Counted from the first letter of the stretch, positions 1 through 7,484 are shown. The stretch is DNA of 9,534 nt from Coriobacteriia bacterium (GCA_009785705.1 WQVS01000053.1:1-9534), one strand, 5' to 3'. A program made the numbers and translations. The notes: generated from the sequence alone by a model not told the origin.

Positions 1-13
1 AGGAGAACTAAAC

Positions 14-1897
14 ATGAAGAGAACAATAGTAATTCTTGCTTTGGTAACTGCCTTCGTCTTTGCATTTGCGACAGTTGCTCAAGCTACTTTTAGAGGCTTT
101 ACGCCTATCCGTAATCAAGCAGAGCTTGATGCTGGAATCCTACAAGGTTTCATTACCTTCCCAGAAGCTCGCCTTGAAATGCAAAGAAACTTTGCTGGTG
201 CAGGTGACTTTGGTATTCTTGACCCTGGCGCACAACTACAAAACACTGCTCATGGTGGTTATGTAACAACAACTACAAAGTGTGTTGTGTGTCACAGTGC
301 TCACCGCGCATCTGGTGTTAATGATGGAACATTGGTACGCCAAGTTCCAGGTTCATTTAGCGGCAACAATATCACCACAGAAACAGTTCCAGCTGCTGCA
401 GAAGGTAGCGGTGCAAGCACTGTAGCTGGTGCAGTAAACCTTGCAAACGTCCAAAACCAACTGTTCCTAACGGCTGGTGCAGTAACCTGCGAAGGTTGTC
501 ACGTTAACACTGGTGGTCAAGCTTCACGTCTACTTGTAGAATGGGGCGGTCCTTACGGTACATACACAGGCGGTGGACCACACGGTTCTCCAGCACGTGG
601 TTGTACAATGTGCCACAATGCAGGTATCCACGGTGCATCAGGTTCAAGCTTTAATGTTATGAACGTGTTCATGCTGGGTAACACCCGCGGTCAAATCCGT
701 GGTGCAACACCTACTGTTGCAGAAACACGCGATGAACAAATCATTCGTGAGGTCAACGAAGGTCGTGTACTTCGTGGTGGAACGCTAGACATTCCATTGA
801 GCTCAATGGCTCCTGGTCAAACCTTCGAAGACCGCGATCCTACTCTAAGAGTTCCTGCTGGTTCTGGTGGAAACATCTGGTGGTATAACGGTACTCGTGC
901 ACTAGGTCCTATTGGTGGACTACCAACAGGCTTTACTGGCGCGCCTAACGGCAATCAATTCGGTGCTGCTCGCTCGCTTGCAACTGCATACACTTGTGGT
1001 GAAGCTGGATGCCACGTAGCATCTGCAATGTTTAACCTCAACTGGGGTATGGGTTATGACCGCGTGAACTACACACGTAATGCCAATGCAGACAATAGTC
1101 TTGGTGCTACAGTACCTGTAGGACACAACAGTGCTGGCGCTGCTGGAACTTCTCCAGTAACAGGTCACGTTATGCCTTCAGTTCGTGCAACTGGCGGAAT
1201 CAACTCAGCTTGTGGTCCATGTCACGCAGGTAACCCTGCAGGATTCCCTACTGCTTCAACAGTTGAAGGAAGACGCGATGACTCTCGTCGTGCCTACGGT
1301 TGCGACCAGTGTCACGATATGGTTGGTGTAGCCACTAACTCAACTGCATGGCCACATGGTAACCGTAACATCGTTGTTTACGAATGGCTTGCCGATGGTT
1401 CGCAGCGTGAAAACACTGCAGGCCAAGGTAATCTTTGGATGTACGGTGGAAGTATCGCCCGTGCACGTGTTAATTCTGAGACTGGTGCGACTAACTCTAT
1501 CTTGAACAACTCTGGTGTAGGAAGCTTCCAAACCTTCCGCCAAAACAGTAGTGTAAATGGAGGATTTGCCGATCAAAGCTGGATGGTTTTGACAGGCATT
1601 GGTTCAGGTCGCTATGGTCTAACAGTTAACAGACCAGCTGCTCAAACATGGTCAGCTACTCCTCTTGCAGACAGTGATGGCCTGCTTGAAACTGTTAACA
1701 CCGGTCTAACTGACGGTGCATGTCTCAAGTGTCACGTAGCTATCGATTCTGCTTCGATGGCTGCTGCTGGCTCAATTGGTGCAGATGCTCTACGTCATGC
1801 ATGGAGAGGCCCTGGTGGCGCTCTTAATGGATACTGGGATGGCGTACCAATTGCTGGACAAGGTATAGAGTCAAGTCGTCTATTCCTGTACAGATAA
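14..1897 (+). CDS. Secreted heptaheme c-type cytochrome, candidate extracellular wire or terminal electron carrier
   Basis: This 627-residue protein has a Sec signal peptide (KR, hydrophobic stretch to about residue 20, cleavage after AQA at 24) and no other membrane helix, lipobox or sortase motif, so it should be released outside the membrane. Six CXXCH motifs start at Cys90, 159, 197, 400, 430 and 570. A seventh site is CX4CH (Cys328, Cys333, His334). All 14 cysteines lie in these sites. Eight other histidines (80, 97, 190, 206, 371, 385, 448, 595) are enough for bis-His ligation of all seven hemes. The long Gly/Ser/Asn-rich linkers and bis-His sites recall filament-forming cytochromes such as Geobacter OmcS, but I see no clear family match. 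Base use is dominated by GGT and other apparently favoured codons, more than in the genes downstream, which suggests high expression. AGGAGA at 1-6 supports the start. The true operon start lies before the window. Confidence 0.9.
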   Translation: MKRTIVILALVTAFVFAFATVAQATFRGFTPIRNQAELDAGILQGFITFPEARLEMQRNFAGAGDFGILDPGAQLQNTAHGGYVTTTTKCVVCHSAHRASGVNDGTLVRQVPGSFSGNNITTETVPAAAEGSGASTVAGAVNLANVQNQLFLTAGAVTCEGCHVNTGGQASRLLVEWGGPYGTYTGGGPHGSPARGCTMCHNAGIHGASGSSFNVMNVFMLGNTRGQIRGATPTVAETRDEQIIREVNEGRVLRGGTLDIPLSSMAPGQTFEDRDPTLRVPAGSGGNIWWYNGTRALGPIGGLPTGFTGAPNGNQFGAARSLATAYTCGEAGCHVASAMFNLNWGMGYDRVNYTRNANADNSLGATVPVGHNSAGAAGTSPVTGHVMPSVRATGGINSACGPCHAGNPAGFPTASTVEGRRDDSRRAYGCDQCHDMVGVATNSTAWPHGNRNIVVYEWLADGSQRENTAGQGNLWMYGGSIARARVNSETGATNSILNNSGVGSFQTFRQNSSVNGGFADQSWMVLTGIGSGRYGLTVNRPAAQTWSATPLADSDGLLETVNTGLTDGACLKCHVAIDSASMAAAGSIGADALRHAWRGPGGALNGYWDGVPIAGQGIESSRLFLYR

Positions 1898-1942
1898 TAT
1901 CTGGACCACATAGCTCTTCTTAAGCTTTTGAGAGGAACTGTT

Positions 1943-1970
1943 GAAAGCGCTCCGAAAGGGGCGCTTTCTT
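1943..1970 (+). terminator. GAAA-tetraloop hairpin after the heptaheme cytochrome gene
   Basis: An 11-bp stem (GAAAGCGCTCC pairing with GGGGCGCTTTC, one U-G pair) is closed by a GAAA tetraloop at 1954-1957. The following T-rich stretch is interrupted (TT, then TATGCCC, then TTTT), so termination is probably partial. It may also protect the 3' end of the cytochrome mRNA from exonucleases, keeping that product in excess over the membrane proteins encoded next. Confidence 0.7.
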
Positions 1971-1993
1971 TATGCCCTCTTTTCCTCATCAGC

Positions 1994-2022
1994 TTGAGTA
2001 AATCAAGCAGTAATGATAGTAT
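1994..2022 (+). promoter_or_regulatory. Possible internal promoter with inverted repeat over the -35 box
   Basis: TTGAGT (1994-1999), a 17-base spacer and TAGTAT (2017-2022) give a sigma70-like arrangement with 4 of 6 matches in each box. A perfect inverted repeat, GCTTGA-5 nt-TCAAGC (1992-2008), covers the -35 element and could be an operator. It would allow the TPR-to-decaheme genes to be transcribed independently of the first cytochrome. The assignment rests on pattern only. Confidence 0.35.
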
Positions 2023-2072
2023 TGTGCAGTGGCTTAGTCTCGTCTGGAATAGTGAGCTACGGGGAGGAATAT

Positions 2073-2840
2073 ATGAGCACAAATAAACAGGGCGCAATGC
2101 CGTCTGGGCGCAAGTCTTCAGGCTCAGACTCATATGTGCGTAATGTCTTCGGCATTGCTGCGTTAGTGGTAATTGGTGCCCTACTTACTATGATTTTTGC
2201 CTATCTAGCAGGGGTAATAACTTTTGACCAGCAGGCTGCTACAAATATCGATGAATTTACTATAGTATCTTCTCAGGTGTACGCTGACATTGAGCAAACA
2301 GCAGGTGCCTTCAGTCAGCTAGCTGTTGCCCAAATAGCCAATGGTCAATTCATTGAGGCTGAAGCAACCATACAGGCAGCCTATGCATTGGAATCCCCTG
2401 ATGAAGAGCGTAATCAGGGCCCCCTGTTCGCACATGCACGTCTAGCACAAGCTCAAGGAAATTATGACTTAGCAATAGAACGCTTTGAAGAGACAATGTT
2501 TCTGTTGCGCGATAGATTTGAAGAAGTCTTTGAAAGTGACATAGAGCCCAATTGGGCACAGGCCTTTGGTCTGCACACCAACTACTATGATGCCGCCATA
2601 GCCCTTTCTTTTCTTTATGCCGACAGGGAAGAAAGAGACAAGCAAATGGAGATGCTGGACACGGCAATAGAGGGCTATCGAACTAACGCTGACTTGTTTT
2701 TCTGGCGAGGTCAACTTAAATTATATCTGGGAGACAATGAGGGTGCTATTGAGGACTTCACTGAAACATTAAGATTCGTTCCTGATGATGCTGAAGCTTT
2801 GGCTGGGATTGAAGAAGCTGGGGGAAGTGTAGATGACTGA
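2073..2840 (+). CDS. Membrane-anchored TPR protein of the cytochrome cluster
   Basis: I chose the ATG at 2073 (255 residues) because GGGGAGG at 2061-2067 sits 5 nt upstream; an in-frame ATG at 2013 has no such site. A hydrophilic N-terminus with basic residues is followed by one membrane helix (about 26-48). The rest is predicted outside the membrane and is mostly helical, with TPR-like units at about 77-108, 117-150, 171-203 and 206-239. The last (FFWRGQLKLYLGDNEGAIED, with following Ala and Pro) is the clearest. There are no cysteines, so it binds no heme; TPR domains usually mediate protein contacts. The gene overlaps the next one by 8 nt. Its position between a secreted cytochrome and anchored cytochromes suggests a scaffold or assembly role, which is an inference. 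Confidence 0.8.
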   Translation: MSTNKQGAMPSGRKSSGSDSYVRNVFGIAALVVIGALLTMIFAYLAGVITFDQQAATNIDEFTIVSSQVYADIEQTAGAFSQLAVAQIANGQFIEAEATIQAAYALESPDEERNQGPLFAHARLAQAQGNYDLAIERFEETMFLLRDRFEEVFESDIEPNWAQAFGLHTNYYDAAIALSFLYADREERDKQMEMLDTAIEGYRTNADLFFWRGQLKLYLGDNEGAIEDFTETLRFVPDDAEALAGIEEAGGSVDD

Positions 2841-4242
2841 CAAGATAAAGGATTTGGGCCAAGACTTTAAAGGCGAGGAGCCAAATTGGGCCGGCCAGAC
2901 AGGGGAAAGTGTGACATCAGATTCAGAAACCAACATCCTCGATAAGGCGACTACCTTACGCCTATCTGAAGCTAACACTGATGATAAGGCAGTCAGGCGC
3001 ACAAGAACTGTTGCAACAGTCATTCTGATTATTCTTATCCTTATTATATTGTCTGCCTGTCTCCTCATGTATTCTATGCTTCGCCCAGGAGGACTAAATG
3101 TTGGCAGACAGCATGCTGGGATTACTTGGATAAGGTCAATTTATGGTCATGGTCTAGAGCCACTTGACCTCATCAATCCTAGTAGTGTGACCTTTGCACC
3201 TGATGGACAATCTTTTTGGATTACGGACAGTCCGCGCTTTAGACTGGTTAACTACGATCTCAATGGTCGCCTAATCGAGATTGTATATGCTGACTGGCGT
3301 GAGAATCAAATGATTCACCCTACGCGTATTGCAATATCACCTCAGGGATGGTTCTACGTTGCTGAGCAAACCTACAACGTAGTTCATGTATTTAACGAAG
3401 ATTTTGTTCATCAAGCCAGAATTGACATTGAGCTACCAACTGCCGTAGCGGCAAATGATGACATGCTGCTTATTGGAAGTAGGCGCGGTTTTGCCGCCTT
3501 CACTTTCGACGGTGAGCCTATTGGTATGCACGCCGCAGATTCAGAGGATGAAATTAATCGCTTTGACTATGTGCATGCGCTAGCTCTAGATAACAACAAC
3601 AATTCCTTTGTTCTTGATTCTTTTGGCAATAGGCTAGTTAAGTACGACCCAGAGGGCGTTCCCGTTTATGAGGTGCTGCTAGGACATCCAGGAAACGAAG
3701 GTATCCTTGGTGGACGTGATGTGGATGAGCGAGATTTCCAGGCTCACATGCAATTGCCTCAAGGTATAGCTTTGGACGGAAATGGACGTCTCTACATTAT
3801 TGATATGTTCGACTTCTCCGTTGCAGTATTCTATGCTGAAACAGGAGAATTTGTTAAAAAGGTAGGAACACACGGTACCGAAGACGGTCGCTTCCTTAAT
3901 CCTAACTGTATTGACTACAATCCCTCTATGGATATGTTTGCCAGTGCAGAGGCTTCCCTTGGTCGCGTACAGCTCTTTGCTATTGATGGGTCAGGTGACT
4001 TGCCCTCTCAGTTGCGCAGACAATTGGGTGACTTCTTGAGTGCCTGCTGTATTCCGCTCATTATTATTCTGATTATTATTGCTGCTTACCTGATTTCGCG
4101 ATTCCTTGCAAAGAAGCGTCGCGAAAAGGAAACCTCAGCAGATTTGACTGAGCCTAACACCCCTGCGGCTAGGGCAGCGGCAAACAAAGCAAAAAAAGCT
4201 AATTCAAGCGCACTTGATGCGACGGGAAAACAACAGGAATAG
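2833..4242 (+). CDS. NHL-type beta-propeller protein with a membrane helix at each end
   Basis: Of 469 residues, 1-58 are hydrophilic and end in VRRTR, followed by a membrane helix at about 59-81. Six propeller blades follow, at about 115-150, 162-196, 202-232, 243-283, 305-345 and 355-387, with NHL signatures such as PSSVTFAPDG, PQGIALDGNGRLYI and LNPNCIDYNP. A second helix (about 403-425) is followed by KKRR and a Lys/Ala-rich tail. The positive-inside rule puts both ends in the cytoplasm and the propeller outside. The gene starts inside the end of the TPR gene (ATGACTGA overlap, GGGGGA upstream), so translation is probably coupled. NHL propellers usually bind proteins or peptides. From memory, NHL genes also sit beside Geobacter omcS-type cytochromes, which fits a conduit role. 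No heme motif is present, and the exact role is unknown. Confidence 0.83.
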   Translation: MTDKIKDLGQDFKGEEPNWAGQTGESVTSDSETNILDKATTLRLSEANTDDKAVRRTRTVATVILIILILIILSACLLMYSMLRPGGLNVGRQHAGITWIRSIYGHGLEPLDLINPSSVTFAPDGQSFWITDSPRFRLVNYDLNGRLIEIVYADWRENQMIHPTRIAISPQGWFYVAEQTYNVVHVFNEDFVHQARIDIELPTAVAANDDMLLIGSRRGFAAFTFDGEPIGMHAADSEDEINRFDYVHALALDNNNNSFVLDSFGNRLVKYDPEGVPVYEVLLGHPGNEGILGGRDVDERDFQAHMQLPQGIALDGNGRLYIIDMFDFSVAVFYAETGEFVKKVGTHGTEDGRFLNPNCIDYNPSMDMFASAEASLGRVQLFAIDGSGDLPSQLRRQLGDFLSACCIPLIIILIIIAAYLISRFLAKKRREKETSADLTEPNTPAARAAANKAKKANSSALDATGKQQE

Positions 4243-4253
4243 GCTGTTAAGAG

Positions 4254-5231
4254 ATGTTTAAGAAGAAGTCTTCTACACCTTTAAAGTTAACTGTTTGGCT
4301 CTTGGCAGGTCTTGCGATATTACTGCTAATACCAGCGGGAGTCGGACTAGTTTGGGCGCCGAGTTGTTCAGGCTGTCACCTAGTGCAAACAGAAAAGCTT
4401 GAAGCTACGGTTCACAGCAGAAATACCTGTCTAAGCTGTCATGCAGCTTCAGGTACTTTTGGTCAAATCGCCTTTAATCAACGCGTCTGGTACACCATGG
4501 TAATTCCTATCATGCCAGGTCAAGACCCAACACGTGCAGTGCAGAACGACTCTTGCATGTCTTGCCACGGCAGTGGTCAGAGAAACATCACGCAAGGAAC
4601 AGTCACCAATAGAGGCTTACGAGTAAACCATGAAGAGGCTGCTCAGGGCATGCGCTGCTCCAGCTGTCATGGTTCCGTGGGTCATTCAGGCTCAACTGCT
4701 TGGGAATCACGTTATGCCATGGAATCTTGTATGACCTGCCACTCAGCAGACCTTGAGGGCACAACGACTGTATCCTGTAACCTGTGCCATGTGGGTTCCT
4801 TAGACACAAATCAAAATCCAAATTCAGTCTTCGCTGTAGTGCACGGTCCTGACATGCTCTATACCCATGGGGTAGGGGACTGGAATACTTGTGCTCCTTG
4901 TCACAGCCAGCAGATGTGCGCTGCCTGTCATGGGGAAATGGTTCCACACGATGGCTTCATCATTAGGGACCACTCTCAAGTAGCTAACGACCCTAATAAT
5001 CAATGTGCGAGCTGTCACCAGAATCAAAGCTTCTGTGATGACTGCCACGGCATGGAGATACCTCACCCAGATGATTTCTTGCTGCACCACGCTGCAGAAA
5101 CAGATAAGTATGGTGAGGACGCCTGTTATATTTGTCACCTATCACGCGACTGCACGACCTGCCATGATGGTCATGTGCACCCAGGTGGACCGGGAATGTG
5201 GTTTGAACCAAGGATGTGGAACAACCCATGA
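4254..5231 (+). CDS. Dodecaheme NapC/NrfH-like membrane-anchored cytochrome c
   Basis: A lysine-rich N-terminus and one membrane helix (about 12-34) precede an extracytoplasmic domain with twelve CXXCH motifs, starting at Cys38, 59, 101, 135, 159, 175, 213, 222, 251, 261, 291 and 300. All 24 cysteines are in motifs. Exactly twelve other histidines exist (54, 126, 144, 197, 205, 232, 240, 271, 278, 279, 307, 309), which allows bis-His ligation throughout. The first pair with His54 resembles the NapC/NrfH quinol dehydrogenase core. The C-terminal third is three tandem diheme units of the form CXXCH-X4-CXXCH, two of them followed by G-X3-PH. The likely job is to take electrons from the quinol pool and pass them outward along the heme chain. 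The gene begins 11 nt after the propeller gene with only a weak ribosome site, which implies coupling, and its stop overlaps the next start as ATGA. Confidence 0.92.
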   Translation: MFKKKSSTPLKLTVWLLAGLAILLLIPAGVGLVWAPSCSGCHLVQTEKLEATVHSRNTCLSCHAASGTFGQIAFNQRVWYTMVIPIMPGQDPTRAVQNDSCMSCHGSGQRNITQGTVTNRGLRVNHEEAAQGMRCSSCHGSVGHSGSTAWESRYAMESCMTCHSADLEGTTTVSCNLCHVGSLDTNQNPNSVFAVVHGPDMLYTHGVGDWNTCAPCHSQQMCAACHGEMVPHDGFIIRDHSQVANDPNNQCASCHQNQSFCDDCHGMEIPHPDDFLLHHAAETDKYGEDACYICHLSRDCTTCHDGHVHPGGPGMWFEPRMWNNP

Positions 5232-6604
5232 TGGATTTTCTTAGAAATATAATCTCTATCGAGTGGTGGCAAGAAATATTGTCAACGCTTACCTTTGCTG
5301 ACCTAGAGGCTCGCTGGGAGCTGATTCAGCAGGCGATTGCTAATCCTCAGCAATATCCTCTAATCGCCATGCTTGCACTGGCTATCGTGCTAGTGTTTAT
5401 ACTAATTGTGATATTAACCTTTGCTATGTGGTATTTTGCCCGTGTTCAAAAGCAAAATGAAACCTATGAGTTGCTTGACGAAGAAGAAAACGTAATTCAG
5501 ACCGTTGATAAGGAAACGGCAGAAGATATATTAGAAACTGCTACAGGCGTTGAGACGCGAGCAGGGATTAACTATGCTGGAATTCTGGTTGGACTGTTTG
5601 CTATTGTGGCGGTAACCGTTGGTCTTGGCTTCACTTCACGCACAGAAGCTTACTGTACAGCCTGCCATAGTTCTCCTCATGCCGAACTTGTAGAGGAATG
5701 GCCCTTAGTTGCAGCGCATGAAGATGTCAGCTGTGTTAGTTGCCATGAGCCGGGGGGTATTGTTCGAGAAGTAACTCTTAATGTTTTTCCGCGTGCAGCT
5801 CATACGATTTACGGGGCACTTCTTGACCCAGAAGACTTTGATTCTGGTAATAGGACAGCCTATGGATCTGTAAACCAATCGAACTGTGCAAGTTGTCATG
5901 ACTTAGATTTGTTTAACAGGACACTTATAGTAAATAGGCCAGATAGAGTTACAGTGCGAATATCACACTATGAACCTCTTGAGGCTGGAATGACTTGTGC
6001 TCAATGTCACGTCTTTAGTGAAAATCAAGAGAGACAACTGATTCAGACAGGAATGCAGACCTGCGTAAGTTGCCATAATGGATCGCGCGCAGTAGCGACT
6101 TGTGTAACTTGTCATACCGCTGATTCTCCCGCTGATACTATTCAGCGCGATATGACTACAAGGGTTTGGTCAAGGCAGCTAATCTTTGATGAGCCTGACG
6201 CTAGCTGCTACGGCTGTCACGATACGAGGTCTTGCGATACTTGTCACGGAACTCGTGTTCCGCATACTCCTGAATATACGATGCAGGTGCATGTGCCTGG
6301 TGGTGATATGATTCATGCTTACGATTATTGGCGTATTGGCGACATGTGCTACAACTGCCACTTCTACGGCAACGCCTCAACAGCAGGCCCTTGCTCTGCT
6401 TGTCATGGTAGTGACTACATGCCACCTGAGCCAAGGTTCTTGACTCCAAGGCGAGAGCAGATTCAAAATGACCCCAATGTGCCCTCACCAGACACAAGGC
6501 CTTCAACGGGAAGAAGTCCCTTTAATCCAACCCCACGCAGGCAATTAACGCCAGCGCAAAGGCAAATCCTGCAGAACAACAATATTGATTTGAGCCTACC
6601 TTAA
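5228..6604 (+). CDS. Decaheme membrane cytochrome c with two N-terminal helices
   Basis: I chose the ATG at 5228, which overlaps the previous stop as ATGA with GGATGTGGA upstream; a GTG at 5216 and an ATG at 5231 are alternatives. The 458-residue protein has membrane helices at about 44-71 and 116-136. The acidic linker between them (72-112) begins with basic residues and is probably cytoplasmic. Ten CXXCH motifs start at Cys143, 169, 220, 257, 279, 292, 327, 336, 374 and 389. The first two (YCTACHSSPH, then VSCVSCHEPGG) look like a NapC/NrfH diheme core. Cys327-His346 repeats the CXXCH-X4-CXXCH-G-X3-PH unit of the dodecaheme neighbour. Only seven free histidines (151, 164, 192, 247, 346, 355, 363) remain for ten hemes, so up to three hemes need another ligand or an open site. 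The tail from about 400 is Pro/Arg-rich. It is probably the partner or second quinol-linked relay of the conduit. Confidence 0.9.
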   Translation: MMDFLRNIISIEWWQEILSTLTFADLEARWELIQQAIANPQQYPLIAMLALAIVLVFILIVILTFAMWYFARVQKQNETYELLDEEENVIQTVDKETAEDILETATGVETRAGINYAGILVGLFAIVAVTVGLGFTSRTEAYCTACHSSPHAELVEEWPLVAAHEDVSCVSCHEPGGIVREVTLNVFPRAAHTIYGALLDPEDFDSGNRTAYGSVNQSNCASCHDLDLFNRTLIVNRPDRVTVRISHYEPLEAGMTCAQCHVFSENQERQLIQTGMQTCVSCHNGSRAVATCVTCHTADSPADTIQRDMTTRVWSRQLIFDEPDASCYGCHDTRSCDTCHGTRVPHTPEYTMQVHVPGGDMIHAYDYWRIGDMCYNCHFYGNASTAGPCSACHGSDYMPPEPRFLTPRREQIQNDPNVPSPDTRPSTGRSPFNPTPRRQLTPAQRQILQNNNIDLSLP

Positions 6605-6644
6605 GCCAAGCATCAAGCTCAGGAAATATTAAGCTCACACAAAC

Positions 6645-6676
6645 AAAACAGCCCAGTTTTTGAACTGGGCTGTTTT
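6645..6676. terminator. Perfect 14-bp terminator between convergent genes
   Basis: AAAACAGCCCAGTT (6645-6658), a 4-nt loop and AACTGGGCTGTTTT (6663-6676) form a perfect stem with A-run and T-run flanks, so it can act on both strands. It closes the cytochrome cluster, 40 nt after the decaheme stop, and may also stop transcription from the isochorismatase-family gene. I see no gene in 6677-6792. Confidence 0.9.
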
Positions 6677-6792
6677 CATTACTTCCTTGATTTTAGTCTG
6701 CTCAGCGCATAGGCACTCAGCAATAAACTACCCGCTGCGCGGATGCGTGCCATTCAGCCTAGACAATCTCAAATCAGAACTTAAGGACTGTC

Positions 6793-7431
6793 TTAAGGCT
6801 GTAGTAGTCCGATGATTTCCTTGCTGTCCATGACCTGTCCAAAGAGCTCCATATTTGCCAAAGTAGCATCATGTGCCTCCTTATTAAGTGCAGAGCATAC
6901 GTCAGAACCAAAGATTACCTTGTAATCCCGATAGTAAGCATCGCGTGCAGTTGATTCGCAGCAAATATTAGTGACTGTTCCGCAAATGATGAGGGTATCG
7001 ATAGCCTCTGCCTCACAGTTCATACCGGCGCTGCTATCGCGCTTAAGGTTTCTCAGGACTATCTCTAAATCGGTTTGATAAAAGGCACTGTAGCGTCTTT
7101 TGCGCAGGACGTACTCATCTGCTTTGGGGGCAAGCTCATCCACAACCTCAATACCATCAGTGCCTAGACGCATGCCTTCATCAATCAAGTGGGGAAAGGT
7201 AGCGATTTCCAGTGGATTGAAGGTGGGGTCAGTCTGGTGAACTGTGTAGATGACAGGCACCTCAAGTGTGCGACAGGCCTCGATTAATGCCGCAATGTGG
7301 GACAGTTGCTTGCGTGCTTCAGGAACCTCCATGATGGCACCTTCGCGCACGAAATCGTTTTGCATATCAATCACCATAAGCGCACAACGCTCACGTTGAA
7401 AGTTCCACTTTGTCAGTTCTGTAGTCGTCAT
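6793..7431 (-). CDS. Isochorismatase-family cysteine hydrolase
   Basis: This 212-residue protein has the family triad in order: Asp22 in VIDMQNDF, Lys111 in LRKRRYSAF, and Cys157 in GTVTNICCESTARDA, with the Val153-Thr154 pair where the family has its cis-peptide. Family members hydrolyse amides, ureido compounds or the isochorismate enol ether through the cysteine. The KRRYSAF stretch resembles amidohydrolase members (RutB-like, N-carbamoyl or nicotinamide hydrolases) more than EntB, but the substrate cannot be read from sequence. A second cysteine, Cys158, follows the catalytic one. No signal peptide is seen, so it is cytoplasmic. An AGGAG lies 11 nt before the ATG, slightly far. It is divergent from the aminotransferase across a shared inverted-repeat promoter region, so the two may serve one nitrogen or amino-acid pathway; that link is an inference. 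Confidence 0.9.
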   Translation of the reverse strand: MTTTELTKWNFQRERCALMVIDMQNDFVREGAIMEVPEARKQLSHIAALIEACRTLEVPVIYTVHQTDPTFNPLEIATFPHLIDEGMRLGTDGIEVVDELAPKADEYVLRKRRYSAFYQTDLEIVLRNLKRDSSAGMNCEAEAIDTLIICGTVTNICCESTARDAYYRDYKVIFGSDVCSALNKEAHDATLANMELFGQVMDSKEIIGLLQP

Positions 7432-7458
7432 TATGTAAAGATCTCCTAACTGGCAGTC

Positions 7459-7468
7459 TTGTTAACAA
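7459..7468. repeat. Perfect palindrome TTGTTAACAA before the hydrolase gene
   Basis: TTGTTAACAA is a perfect 10-bp palindrome about 28 nt upstream of the hydrolase start and just downstream of its probable transcription start. Its position would suit a repressor site, but 10-bp AT-rich palindromes also occur by chance. Confidence 0.3.
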
Positions 7469-7484
7469 TATTACAATTGAAAAG

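Noticed and set aside
920..1576. Minus-strand frames of about 80 codons antisense to the heptaheme cytochrome
   Set aside because: They lack ribosome sites and family motifs. The plus-strand protein is strongly supported by signal peptide and heme motifs, so these are mirror frames of a biased coding sequence.
2013..2072. Upstream in-frame ATG adding 20 residues to the TPR protein
   Set aside because: No ribosome site precedes it and it overlaps the predicted -10 box; GGGGAGG before the ATG at 2073 is a far better start signal.
1795..2133. Minus-strand 112-codon frame across the first intergenic region
   Set aside because: It crosses the hairpin, the promoter-like region and two plus-strand genes, and has no ribosome site or recognisable motif.
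4603..5229. Overlapping minus-strand frames antisense to the dodecaheme cytochrome
   Set aside because: Repeated CXXCH codons leave open antisense frames. Their translations show no coherent domain.
5005..5244. Plus-strand 79-codon frame overlapping the two anchored cytochromes
   Set aside because: It is out of frame with twelve well-supported heme motifs and has no start signal of its own.
6780..6798. Two CTTAAGG copies 12 nt apart at the end of the hydrolase gene
   Set aside because: They are short and palindromic in core, and one lies in the coding end. There is no other sign of an attachment or protein site.
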